A DNA stretch of 64,000 nt from Rhododendron vialii (taxonomy: Eukaryota; Streptophyta; Magnoliopsida; Ericales; Ericaceae), in contig NC_080559.1 in NCBI RefSeq assembly GCF_030253575.1, forward strand, positions 34,405,501-34,469,500, read 5' to 3'. Positions 14,301-27,200 of this stretch are shown one piece after another. The position numbers and the translations under genes are program-made. Position 1 is the first letter of the stretch. Each line of letters opens with the position of its first letter. Below the pieces are notes generated by a model. It made no database searches. It was not told the origin of the DNA and was given only the letters and a program-made list of their open reading frames with translations.

Positions 14301-14377
14301 CTTCTCTGCGTGGCGGACCACCGGTGGTCTTCTTGTTACGGCAATTGGGGTTTCAATTGGTAAACAGAGATCAAAAG
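11327..14377. other. divergent intergenic region between PHOX3-like and OS9 genes
   Basis: About 3 kb separating two genes transcribed away from each other, so it should hold both promoters and 5' UTRs. No further gene is recognised. AT-rich, with a foldback element at 13334-13441. The 160 bases before the OS9 start are GC-richer and look like its 5' UTR. Confidence 0.55.
13334..13441. repeat. short foldback (MITE-like) element
   Basis: The first 30 bases (gattttgccacac then tattttttgataatg) reappear inverted at the end (cattatcaaaaaatgg then tgtggcaaaatc), with a loop of about 45 bases. A 108-bp near-palindrome without coding potential; probably a small non-autonomous DNA transposon. No clear target duplication was seen. 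Confidence 0.6.
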
Positions 14378-17300
14378 ATGAGACATGTGTGGTGTTGTGC
14401 CCTAATCTTGGCTATCAATTTGTTCAATCACCAAGTCTTCGCTGATCAGATCTTCCCATCTCACGCTGGTAACAATTTTGAATCCTCTGTTTGTTTTTAG
14501 AGATAGAGAGAGAGATTAATGTTGTAGGCTGTGTTTGGGTCCTTTTTTTTTTTTTTTCCTTTTTTGAAGTAAAAAAGATCTTATTTATTGGTTCGTCTCA
14601 ACCAGAAGGATCAAACAAAAAAGAAAAAAAAACCTATTTAGATTCGATGAAAGCTCATTAACTGAGAAATTTTGATTTTTCTTTTATGGAGCATGTCTGA
14701 TGTAGCTGGAATTTCATTCAAGTGACACTCTCCATGAGGTGGGAGGAGCATGTCTGTCATATGGGAGTTTGGGCTATATTAAGTGAAGGGTAGAGGAGGG
14801 ATCAACAATGAACGTTGCCTGTGTTTTAATTGACCTGCTTTTGACACGTTTATCAATCCTACACTGTTAGCCTAGTGGTGGAGACTTAGTCACATAATCC
14901 TTCAAAATACCCCCGCTCTCAATCCTCACAATGCATTTGTGCTCCCAATCCTTGCTCTCGCTGATTATAGTAGTTTATGATGTGTTTCAAAGACGCTTTT
15001 GCGCTCCCGCTCCCACTCACACACCCGCACTCGGATTATGTGACTTACCATGGAGATCTTATTGTTTTTGCTTATGACCATTCTTGTAGTTCAAAAATTA
15101 AGTTTCCCTTGTTTTTCGCTATCCTCGGCTTTAGTTGCTCGCTATTGGAAAAATGGTGTGAAAACTACGTTGTGATGTGAACGCTACAAAAGCCTGGATT
15201 TGGCATAGAATTTTTGGCCCGACTGGTTTTGCCGTCTTCATAGCAAAGCTTGCTTTTTTTTTCTGATTTTGGTTGGAGCAATGCTGATGTTTGCTTTGCT
15301 GTTCTATTAACGGTTGGTATCAGGTGGGACCTTTGGTAGCAGCTCGCGGGAACCAAAATACAAAATTGAATTTCATCCGGAAGATTCACCTTTCCATCCT
15401 GTGAGTACAATTAGTTTTGTATGGTGTGACATTTGGTCTGTGGTTGTGCCATAGTAGTTGAAGACTTTGCTTGCACCGAAAAGAAGAATTCATTAACATC
15501 TTCAGATCTTTGGATAAACTTTTAGAGGATTTCGTTTGTGCTACTACATTATTTACTTTTTCGTTTTGGCTTTTGGGTTCCCACTTAATCTTTTTGTAGT
15601 TAATGATCTTCTTAGCATTTTGCATTTGTGGTTCATTTGGAAACACTTTAGTTTGCCATTGGTAATATTAATTGATATGGAAGATGCTAGTGTCACTCCA
15701 TTTTTGTGTCATAATGTGTTCTCTTGGTCTTTTTTCTGATAACCTAATTTATGGATCTTGAGTTCTCTACCTGTCTTGCGATCATCCCTTTCAACCATTG
15801 CAATTAGTTACAAATTGTTATTATAGTGTATGAAGAAGTGGTGGTTGTAAGTGGAAGTTGTGCTACTACAATTACCTTGCAGTCAATTTTGATACAGTGG
15901 TGTGGTTAGTCATCTTTGTCTTCTTCTGCAATTTGTGTTCTATAGTTTCTCTTATTGCTGCAGAAAGAATAGTTGATTGCTGCAATCTAACATTTGGGCC
16001 AATTTTGGTTTTTGCAGGATGATGACCAGGAGTCTATGATTATGCCCGATAAAAATGGGGACAAGTTTTTATGTTTCTTCCCTAAAGCAGAGAAATCCAA
16101 GAGTGGAAGGCCAGTTTATCAACAGAACACAAGCAGCTTGATTTTGGAAACTGAAAAACGGATTAAGTTGAAGACACCGGACGAGCTACTTGAAGTTCTA
16201 AAGGACCGATGCTTTATCAGAGTAAGCGCTTATCATTATCACTGAAGACTTCCTTTAACTTGACCAATTTCATAAATCATTCCATACATTCACATTACGT
16301 ATTACTTGAAAATAAAGGGAATCGTTGTGTTCCATAAAAAGTTTGATGCACTTAATTGTTTTAATCGACCTACAAATTTCTGGATTTGCTTTTGTTATAA
16401 CTCAAGATGTTAATATGTGTGAATATTTTATGCAGCAAGAGGGTTGGTGGACATACGAATTGTGCTACCAGGATAAGTTGCGGCAACTTCATTTGGAGGA
16501 TGAAAAGGTAAACCCTAAAGTGCCTCTGACGTTCTCAAGTCGTTATTTAGGCCATTCTTTTGCAAATTTAATTTGATAGTTCCCATTAATGTTTTGCAAA
16601 TCATCTTTTACTTCTTTCGACTCTTCTAAAAAATGGAAGGCGTGAGCATGTGACAAATAAGTATTTATAACTTTCTTAAAAAATTTATAGGGTAACTCAT
16701 CCCTTTGCTGTGTACTGCGTTGGATAGCAAGAAGGAAGTGTCTGAACTCCTTGATATGTGGTTTTTACTACCACAGTTGACAAATTATTATGTGAAATTG
16801 CCAGTCAGACTAGATATCTATGTCTTGAAGACAAGTGTAAGAACGGTGAATGATAATGGAGCATAAGAATGTTGTCTGTGATACTTTACTGAAAGGAAGA
16901 GCTTTTTATGCTATTTCAATATGATTTTTCCATTCTCTCTTAGCCGTACAAACTTAAAACTAAAATTCAAATTGAGGATTCGGGAAAATATGATGCAATA
17001 TGTTCACATTTATACATAAACTTTTTAAATCAGATACATCAAATTGGTCGAGACCTACAACTCCTGAGTTTTGGTGCCAGGTTTGAGTCTTTTTCAGGGT
17101 ATAACTTTTATTATAACAAGTCATAATGAGGCGTTGTTTGCGTTGCTTAAAAAGTCCATTTGGATTTGAATTTCCTGTTATTTTCCTTTCGCTTAAGAAA
17201 TCGAATAATACATTGGCCAATCCATGCTAAGTGGGAGCTAGACTTCTAAATAGTTGAACTAGGCCAACTTGGTTGGACTGTGGCATGACAATTGGTCCTT

Positions 17301-18857
17301 TTTTCATATTTGTTGATGAGTATGAATACAAATATGATATACGGAGTGAATTACAATATGGACAGGTTGTTCAAGAGTTCATCTTGGGTGCTTATGATGC
17401 TGAGGCTACAGCTGGTTACAACCAGAATCTATCTGACATTTCAATACTGAAAGATCCTCGCTCCAAAGATGCGTCACAAAGGTATGCGTTCTCCCTACAC
17501 GGAGATGATGCAAATTAAATGTAAAATGTCTAAGAGGAATTTTGAGTTGGAAAAATGAAATCTCATTATTGCTTTAAATGCTTCATACAGATATCATGCT
17601 CATCAGTATACCAATGGAACCGTCTGTGATCTAACAAATCAGCCTCGAGAAACTGAGGTACGGAGTTTTTGAATACCTATGATGCACGGACACGGACACG
17701 GACACGGACACGAACACGAACACCGAAACCGACACCGGGACACGGGAATTCTAAAAAAATAGAGACACGGATACTGCTGGAGACACGCCACGTGTATATT
17801 TATTTATTTATATAAATAAATAAATAATTATAGTTTGGGACCCAAAAATTTTTAAAATATTATAATTTGGCCCCAATTTGTTTTAAAATTACAGTTTGAC
17901 CCCCATTTTTTTCAAAAATTACAGTTTGGCCCCCAAATTTTAAAAAAAAATTGCAGTTTGCCCCTTCCGTGTCCCCATCGGTGTCCCCAGCCGTGTCCCC
18001 GTGAAAAATTCAAATTAAATTATGGGACACGCCCCGTGTCCGACACTGCGATACCTCGACCTCTAGAAGTATAGATGCTTCATAGTTGAATACCATTCAG
18101 GTTTCATTACATTTTTTCCTTATGCATGCCTATATTTTTTTCCCAGGTGAGGTTTGTCTGCTCAGAACCCAGAGCTATGATTAGTTCTATTACTGAGCTA
18201 TCCACTTGCAAGTATGCGCTCACAGTTCAATGCCCGACGCTTTGCAAGCATCTGTAAGTCTCTCTTTCTCCTAATGTTTTACTAGGTTGATTATATGAAA
18301 GTCAGCAGCAGGTGTATTCTTTCAATATACCAAAATTGCCTGTTTTCCTTGCCTTCTCTTTAAGAGCGTGTTTCACATAATTTGCGGCAGTATTATGGTT
18401 AGCCAATCAGAAAAATTTTGTTCCCTGAAAAACAGGGAACAAAAAAATGCACTCGCACATTAGGTGTCGTATCGAGTTTCAAACTTGAAAACCTCCTTGA
18501 TGTGTGAATGTGCATGCATGACACTGTTGCTTCAAGTAAACAAGAAAAAAAAAAAAGGAAAAAAAAAATCGAGGAAGATTGGATGCTTTTGTTCCTGGCA
18601 CCAAATGCCCCAACCTGGCTGCATAACTCTTCACGTGTGCCTGGAATTTGCTCGTATGCTGCTCTAACAGATTGGTTTGAATTTGCAGATTGTTTCAAGA
18701 AGAGAGACCAGTGTGGCACATCATTAATTGTAATGCGCTCCCGAACGACCAAAAAAAGTCAAAGGTGAAGGAAGACAGTTTTCAAGACGAGAAAATTACC
18801 ATGGTCACAGAAGATGAGCGTCCATCTTCTTTCGACTCAGAACAATATGCAACATAA
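14378..18857 (+). CDS. OS9: OS-9 homologue, ER lectin of ERAD (EBS6-like)
   Basis: Soluble ER lectin that recognises trimmed N-glycans on misfolded glycoproteins and hands them to the HRD1/SEL1 (EBS5/EBS6) ERAD complex. Eight exons: 14378-14468, 15324-15400, 16018-16221, 16436-16507, 17366-17481, 17591-17657, 18147-18253, 18689-18857; 300 residues, frame kept at every junction. The chosen ATG opens a clear signal peptide (RHVWCCALILAINLF, cleavage probably after VFA). The MRH lectin domain spans about residues 125-245: EGWWTYELCYQ with the glycan-binding W-W and Q, then NGTVCDLTNQPRETEVRFVCSE with the R-E pair, and paired cysteines ending in CKYALTVQCPTLC. An acidic/Lys tail ends SEQYAT; no HDEL-type retention signal, as in plant OS9. 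It converges with the NUB1-like gene. Intron 6 carries a repeat insertion (17687-18060). Confidence 0.93.
17687..18060. repeat. cacgga tandem repeat and 40-bp repeat cluster in OS9 intron 6
   Basis: Starts with cacgga hexamers degenerating into cacgaa and caccga units, and ends with the opposite-strand form (gtgtcc repeated at 17960-18000, then gggacacgccccgtgtccg). Between them at about 17830-17965 are four diverged tandem units of about 40 bases, each containing a form of acagtttggccccc. The complementary ends suggest a transposon-derived block inserted in the intron. Confidence 0.6.
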
Positions 18858-18962
18858 ATAGATGTTTAACATTTGGTTAGTTATCTCAAAAGATATATGT
18901 AATCAAATTCTCCGCATCTGGAACTCTCATTTTTTGTAACTTTTTCCGTTTATTTAGAATAA

Positions 18963-19153
18963 TATGTATCTTGAGGGAAGGCTATGCTAGGATAAATGCC
19001 AAACTTCTGATAGTTCATTGAGAACATTAACTGCAGTTCATGTGCACTCCATAAATATTACAGTATGCATCTTGAGGGAAGGCTATGCTAGGATAAATGC
19101 CAAACTTCTGATAGTTCATTGAGAACATTTACTGCAGTTTACACGTGCACTCT
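18963..19153 (+). repeat. 101-bp tandem duplication downstream of OS9
   Basis: A unit beginning tatgtatcttgagggaagg (18963-19063) is followed directly by a second copy beginning tatgcatcttgagggaagg (19064 to about 19153). The copies differ at only a few bases over the first 75 positions. It sits just after the OS9 coding end and may alter its 3' UTR. Confidence 0.85.
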
Positions 19154-20089
19154 TTCGAATGGCCTTTCTAGTCCAAAATCATTGCATATGAATAAGCTAG
19201 TCAAGTAACAACAAAACAAGGTATACTGCAGATGCTATACTTGTCAAAATTTCAGACATCTATGATTTCGTTAGCAATACTGAGATTATGAAAGCGAAAG
19301 TGAATAAAATCTTGCTGGGGGTTAATCAAATCCATGCTTCTGCGACAATTCAGTTTGTAGCTAAACCAATTCCAGATTCTACACAGTTGCATGTGGTTGT
19401 ATAAACAGATGGGAGAAAATCATTTTCACAGTGTGTTCTCATGACCTTTTTCAGAGTTTTGGTGTCTATTTGCAACAGATTCTCTCCTAGGGACTGGACT
19501 GTCTAGGTCACTGGAGGGAAGCTGCAGTCACTTTGGATTTAATCCTTGGCAAAAGGGGGCACCAGCACAAAAGTTGCTACTTACTTTTGAATACACAGCA
19601 GCTACACCAATAGTTCTAATACACATTTGAATTCTATCATTTGAGCCAAGACAACATTCTTACAGTTCCTTGAACTAGTTAGCCATGGTTCCAGAAATTC
19701 GAACATTGTAATCCCCACACCTCTCTTTAACAAAAGCCTCTGGATTGCCCTTTCTAGCCTTCCTCTGGAGGTAAATTGCAAATAATATCAAGTTTGAACT
19801 TTGAAGTGTACATTCACAAGAACATTTTATCTGCAGAAGAGGCAAGGGTGCATGAACAATGTCTCAGAAAGGGCTCGACACATATGCATACACACACATA
19901 GGTGCCCCAGCACGCGCGTGTGCACTTGCACATGTATACACAGAACAACGAAAAAATAGCCCGACTCAGAAGTTTAAAGAACCCAGAATCTGATAAGTTA
20001 AATGCTTCCACATTTATCATAAAACCAAATTGCAGAAGAACGTCCTACCATCCCTGATCACTATACAGCTGACCGTGTTTCTGCAGTTC
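19154..20089. other. gene-free stretch 3' of OS9
   Basis: No ORF with family resemblance and no tRNA or other RNA recognised. It holds a stretch of alternating purine-pyrimidine (cacacacata, gcgcgtgtgc, about 19885-19935) that could be a simple repeat. Confidence 0.5.
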
Positions 20090-21045
20090 CTTATATGGAA
20101 GAGTTTTTTTTTTCTTTTATCTCCTAAACTATGCAACTTTTCTCTACTTCGTCCCTAAACTATCAATTTGGCGATTTTATCCCCTCAACTTCCACTCCGT
20201 TACCTATGTGATCCAATACACAACAGAAATCTCAGCATTTGGATGGAAAAGTGGCTCACGTGATAGTCACATGCGATCCCAACCCAGGAGCCAGGGCAAA
20301 ATAGATAATTCAAGTCTCACAATCCATTGGCGCAACTACACACCTGTTTCCCTTCAAATGTCAAAGAAACAGAGTAAAGCAACCCAATCTCTCTCTCTCT
20401 CTCTCTCTCTCCAAAACTTATAATTTCAGTGAACAGGGAGAATTCAAGTCATTTGGGATTTCATCACCATAACCTATTTTTCCTTCCAGAAATTCCTTTT
20501 CCTACAAACTTTTGTTTTTAATCCACTTTTCCGTCAGTGCTTACTCTTCGCATTTGTAGTTTTTTTTAATCTGAAGAAAAGAAGTTAAGCATAAGGAGAG
20601 GCATGATGTACAGTGTTTTGTGCTCTAGTGCTCAACACTAACCCAAAAAGCACAGACCTTGAAAAGGACGGAAAACCAACAAAAAATTAAATGCAGAAGA
20701 TTTAGATGGGAACTAAATTCCTAGAAATTGGGAATGAACTGAACCAAAATGCCTGGTTTGATTGGAGGATACGAGGAGAGAGAGAGAGAGAAGAGTGTAG
20801 TCGTCGAAATATGTGGAGAGAGAGAAAAGGACCTTACAAAGGTGGGTCCATGGGTGGTGAGATGTGAATTGTCTATTTTGCCCTTGTCTTATGGGTTGGG
20901 ATCTCACGTGATTAGCACGTGAGGTTCTTTTCCGTCCATATGCTAAATTCTATTGCTCCATGTATTGGATCACAAAGGTAACACAGTGGAAGCTAAAGGG
21001 GATGAAATCGCTAAAAGAAAAAAAGAAAAAAAAACTCTATATGGA
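20090..21045. mobile_element. non-autonomous element with long inverted repeats
   Basis: A left arm at about 20090-20350 and a right arm at about 20830-21045 are inverted copies. Examples: gattttatcccctcaacttc on the left answers the complement of gaagctaaaggggatgaaat on the right; gtgatccaatacacaacag answers the complement of ccatgtattggatcac; gcaaaatagataattc answers gaattgtctattttgc. Total about 955 bp with a (CT)n run at 20391-20412 and no transposase ORF. Looks like a long-TIR DNA element; exact ends and target duplication are unclear. Confidence 0.7.
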
Positions 21046-21213
21046 ATGGCAGAAAACTTGTTACGTAATTCCAGACATATTATTGTAATCAGAACTAAAA
21101 CACCCATTATGTCAAATCAGTCACACGACTTACACCCATCGCCTTAACTGATGCCACATGCAATCCATATCCACAAAAGAACTGTACATTTCATATTTAG
21201 AACTATGTTCATC

Positions 21214-24200
21214 TCACTGGGCGGCCAAAACAGCTTTTTCACCATTTTCCGCAGAAGCCAGTAGAGCCAAGTACTCATTTATAGCTTCCCCTTCCCTCGT
21301 AACTTCAATGTCATAATCTGACAAGGCATCTGCTTTGTATAGTTCCTCTGTAAGTTCATCTTCCATTTCCACATCCCTCTCATCGAGTTTTGTACTAGGG
21401 TCCGCTTTAACATCGCCATCAGTCATAGCGGCTTCATTGATGCCCGACAAACCTTCAACACCACCTTCTGGACACAAAATATCAGCGCCAATGGTGTTAG
21501 GTATTGGAGCAGAAGAGCTTGTGTTCCCATCAGAGGTATTTTGGTCGGTTTGGCTGAGGAGATGACTTAATGCTTGATCTTTTCCGCCAAAGGCCCTAAC
21601 AGCTGCAACCACTACAAACCAAAAACAATAGAGCTGTAAATATACAACAGAAGTGAAATTTATGTCCCCACTTGTTCTGCTAATGGCCACTGCAGCTATA
21701 TACTATTAGAAGCGCATAAGGTGGGAATAAGCAAAAATTAACTACTATATTTCACCTTTTTGCTGTCTTCTATTTGTTTAATTATATCTGTGAATGGACA
21801 ACATAAATAAATGAAAGGTCACAGGGCAGTTGCTAAGGTGAGGAAAATGCCAAAATAGAGTCCCAAGGCACTTTCCCCATATTTCAAAGCACGTTCATGC
21901 ATTTCTAAGCACTTTTCTGGTGCCCATCAAGGCTAATGACAACGACCACTTGAGTTGTCATTAGCATTTCTTGATAGATAAAGGCAAATGCTATGGTACC
22001 ATATCATTTTTTCCCAGAATATGTTTTTTTATAAGTATTTTTTCCAAAAATATGAGAAACCCATAGATCCCAGATACAGCATAAAAGTGCTGCTTCAAGC
22101 TGTTGATTATGCATGTGTTTTTACAGTGAAGGTAACTTTGATCCTAACAAGGTAAGAAAAGGGTACCTTTCGTGATTGTCTCTTATTAAGAATAACAGGT
22201 CACTTTTCTTTAACAGCAAGGGTGAAAATGACGGAAGAAAAAAACCTAGGGCTAATGATTTCCAAACCAAGGGGGAAAAAAAGTAATAATAATATCTCTA
22301 GAACAATTTTGAATGTACTAGGCACCTTTTGCTCTCGGGAAACCCATGGATATAAGCTCTTCAATAGCAGCATCAGCTGCTTGACGCTGTCTTTTCCATT
22401 TCCTCGAATCAATATCAAGCTGCAAATCAAACAACAAGTGATTAGAGTCAGACATACTTGAAGTCCAAGATGGTGGACACCTACAAAAATTCCACAGAGG
22501 TTATAATTACCTGTATGGCAGAATTAGACTCTGGGTTTGTCAAGTCATCCAAAGCCTTCTGTGTGTCATTCTCATTTCCTCTTAGTGCTTCTGCAGCAAG
22601 ATCTTTCTCAAACCTGCCATGATGAAAAAGTACTTGAGTTCAGCAACTGGATTCAAGGTCAGTTCATAATACCAGTTCAACTGGAAGAAAGAAGGAGCTC
22701 TGACAATCAGGGCTGCCTTATAACACAAGTTTCATACTCCTTTATGCAACATTTCATATATTGGCAATCAAATATCCAAACATACATGGTCACTTCAAGG
22801 GTGAGCGAAAATAATTTCCCTCCTTTTGTCTGTGATGAGCAAGGCATTGCGAACATAAAATTGCCAAAAAGGGCATAACCTTGATACACAACTATATGAG
22901 ATCAAACAAGCTCAACAAAAAAAAGTCCCTTTGTTGGAACTTTTAAGTCCTTCCGAATGAAAAGCCCCCAATCTTTCCATTCACCTAGGAAAAGATGGAA
23001 TATTAGGAGAAGCCAGCAACATTAGTATAATCTCTGTTACTTTGGTTCCACTTACCCAATGGAGACCAATTCATTCAATCTCTGGAGATCCACAGGTTTC
23101 CTGAGGGGTGTCATTCCATAACGCTTCTGCTCCCTGCCATTTTGGCACATAAAGATGTAAACACTTATCAGTGTAACAAAGAGGTACACACTGATCAAGG
23201 TGTAATAAAAGGATAAACTTGATTCTACAATGGAGTACATCAGAATGAGACTCACGTGATCTCATTTCTTCGCCAAATGTCCTCCTCCTGTTTCTGTGCC
23301 TTTTTTTCCTTCTCCTCAACTAGAAACCCAACAGCACTCTCAACATCCTGATTGCTCATGCGAAGAGCCCTTTTTGCATTGCGTTCTTTATAGCCCATAC
23401 TCATAAGCAGAGAAAGGGCTTCATCAGGCACCTGAAGCTGAATCAAGAAGCAGACAATTTTAGTTGAAATGGAACTAAAAAATTACTGAGTATGTTTATC
23501 AGAAAAGCCCAAAAAGAAAAATCATGGTGCAGCAATGAAGCAGGTAAAATATCCGAAAGATGGCAAGACAAGAAAATACTACAAAAAAAAAAAAAAACCC
23601 CTTGGAAAACCAACATTGGATTGGTACAAATCTGGTTTGAATGGAATGGGATGGAAGCAAAAGTTCCCCTTTACTACAAAAGAAGAGCAAAAGGAGACTA
23701 CCAAAGGCATTTCCGAATAAGATTAGCAACCTAACCTTAGGCAGGCTGAATTCTTAAATGACGAAATTATCATATCTGGACATGCCAGAACCATCAATAA
23801 ATTCTAACCTGGAAGTATCTAGTTTGTGCATCAGTCAAGGCCTGCCTTGATTTTTCGAACTGACCACTGTGGTATGCAACCACTCCTTCCAGTAGTTCCA
23901 TCCTCAGGTGTCTATAGAAAAGCAAGAAAAATAAATAACAAGTAGCAGGACCAAATTTTTACAAAGTCATTGAAGAATGGCAATACTTACAATGCAATCT
24001 CCGGATAACGCCCTCCTTGAAGAAGTCTAAGACGACTAGCATCCTTCCCATGAGCTCGTTGAATTCCTTCCCTAGCTTTTGAAAGGCGTATTCCAGCCAT
24101 TGAGAGCCAACTGATGTCTCGAAGCATGAAGTAGCACCACACCATATCTATTTGTAGTATTGGGACATTGTCGATCAACTGGAAACCAAAAACAGAAACC

Positions 24201-27200
24201 ATTTAGCGTTACACGTAAAGAACATGAGGGTCTGTGTCTTTTTTTTAAAAACGGTAAAAGTAACATTTTATTAGGGAAAGGGGGAGGGGTTCCAACCAAA
24301 AGTTGGAAGCATACAGCCAAAGGGACAAAGCCCAATACAACACCAGAGGGCCTAAAGTGTCCAGATAAAACAATAAAAGCACAAACAACCCAAAAGGCTT
24401 AAAAAGCCCAAATAATACATTAAAGCCCAGCCCAAAGAAAAGCCAAAACCTATCGGGTATATGAGGGTCTGTTTGTTCGACCACATATGCGCATCAAATT
24501 GAACGGTATATTCATAGGACAACATATCGGGTATTTGGTTACAATTTTTATGGCCGGATTAAATGTCCACCAAAAAAGTAATTTTCGAAGCGTGGGATAT
24601 ATAATACCATGGGCGTGTGGTATTATTAATCCCATCACTACTAGTCCAACGAGACCACATATCCTATGCGACTATTTATCATTATATACCTTCATTGTTA
24701 GTCGTGCCAAACAAACAAGCCCTGAATGTACAATGTCATGAAGTTTATGGTTACTTCTTATAGTTTCAGCATACTCTTGCTGGAAAGCAAACTTAGTCAT
24801 CCTCAAGGTCACACTGAAGAATCATTGTCTTAAGTTGAATGATATTTGCAAAGTCTTAAGAGTTGGCTAACTTGACAACAAACTGTCCATAAGGAAGAAC
24901 CACAATGATGCATAATATAACTTAAATTGCTTCTTTTGATAAGTCAACTATTTCCAAGATGGCAACTCTGTGGATATGATACATAGAACTATGCTAGAAG
25001 TAGTCAATGATTAATGGGAGGCTATCTAAAAAACGGAAAGCATGTTTTCGGGTGGACATGATACATAGAACTATCCGTCATGACATGGATATATTATATA
25101 TAATAATTTCTCAGAGAACCATAAACCTTGTAAAATACAGACCACTCACCTCAATGACTTTGGAGTTGCAAAGAGAAAAAGCCTCCTGCAAGAGAAGAAT
25201 GAAGTACACTGAGTTATTCTGGCTGTTAAATGCCAAAAAGAAAAAGAAAAAAAGATGATGTATGATCCCATGCAATGAAAGTTTCAAAAAGGTTTAGCTG
25301 CATTAACAATTTAACATCCACCAAACTATGATTTTAAAGAAGAGAAAAAACCCTGCACAAGACCATACCACAAAGGCTTATGCGGTAAACACATATTCCC
25401 AGCAGATGAGGAACAAAAGATCCACAAGCAAAGGATACAACATTCAGAACTTTGGAGCTATTACAATCTTACCTCAGGAGAATTAAGGAAGAAAGCAGCT
25501 CAGGCTATGACCAAAGTTATCACTTATGCTCCAGGCCTGACTAAGATTAATTTTCAAAATTCATACTTAATGCCCAAACTAAAAATCTCAAAAAAAATCT
25601 AAATAGACTGGATATGCGGTCACCCTATGCCAATAATATAAACTATAAATCAAGTAACTTCAAGAACCCTGAACGCCTTTTTTTTTTGGGAAATTTATAT
25701 AAATGGTCCTCCTAGTTTCATCCAAGTCTCATTTTCATCCTCCAAGTATTAATTACAACTTTTTTGACCTTCAAGTTTGGTTTTCATACCAAATTGGTCC
25801 AATTGATAACTTCTGTCAACCAAATTGGACAGAAAAAATCTGATTGATGGCGGTTTGGACGTTGTAGTTCGTACCAAGTTGGTCCAATAAATGGCGTTTG
25901 CCCTCAATATGATTTTTTTCGTCCAGTTTGGCTGACAGACATTATCAATTGAACCAACTTAGTACGGAAACCAAACTTGAAGGTCAAAAGAGTTGCAATT
26001 AATACTTGGAGGATGAAAATGAGACTTGGGTGAAACTAGGAGGACCAATTCTATAAATTTCCCTTTTTTTTTTGGGCACCAAGTGCACTGGTTACTAACC
26101 TCTCCCATGGCAAGCACTTCTAATGCATCTTTGTACTTTTCCCTGCTAATTAGCTGTCTAGCATTTGCATGAAGCATTAGACCCATCATCACAGCCCTGT
26201 CAAATTAAAATAAGTTCAACTATTTTAGGAGGAATCAAATGATGGAGATTTAAGAAAGAGGTTCTGCCTCCAGAGGCGGCTGCAATATTGTTTTAGAGGG
26301 TTCGAGCGAACCATGGAGTTCAAAAAATACTCTTGAGTTCACTTGTACATATATTTGGTTCTTCTTTAGTATCACTTGTACATAACCAAAGTAAATTTGT
26401 ATGTAACATTACTAGAGCCCAACAAGATCAAAATATACCAAGCCCAATAAATTTTGCACTTTTTTCAAGCTTTTATGTAGACTTTCCATTGCTTATGAGG
26501 TGGAAAAATTTACTGACGTCAATTTACTATAAATAGACAATGAATATTGTCAAGCTAGAGATTATTTTATCCATAGAGCTTTGTGTCATTAAAATTTTGT
26601 ATATTTTTTACTCTGAACTAAAATCTTAGAGCCACCTCTGTTGGTCGCACACCTGCCAACAAAAATAACAAAAGATGTACAAGATCCTGTTAAACACTAT
26701 ACCTTTGATCAGTTTCAGACCCCAATTGTACAGCCTCTCCACTTTGATTTTCCAGTTCTATATTGAAGTCTTCAAGTGGTAATGAACCATCTGCATGTCT
26801 CTTGGCCAGTGAAGTCACAGTAGCCCTGTCAGTTTCATGGTGTTACTAAAAATCTTGAGGTAAGAAATCAAAACCAGTGAGTTTGTTTGAACAAGCCCCA
26901 CAAAACAGAAACATGAAGTCTTGTGATCTATAGAACCTAAATATGAATTGCCAGCCAATAAACATGTCTAGCTAATAATACACTCTCCAGTATCATATAA
27001 AGAATACACATGAAACAGTAATGGCAGGGGCGGCTGCACTATATGCAGAGGGTTCAAGCAAAACTCCTGGGCTGGAAAAAAACGCACTAAAATTTTGTAA
27101 TCTTTACATTACATTTGATTTTTCTTTAATATCATCCACAGTGATTTATTCATATGCGGCCAAACGAAGGTACAAATTTACTTCAATTTGTGAGTAAGCA

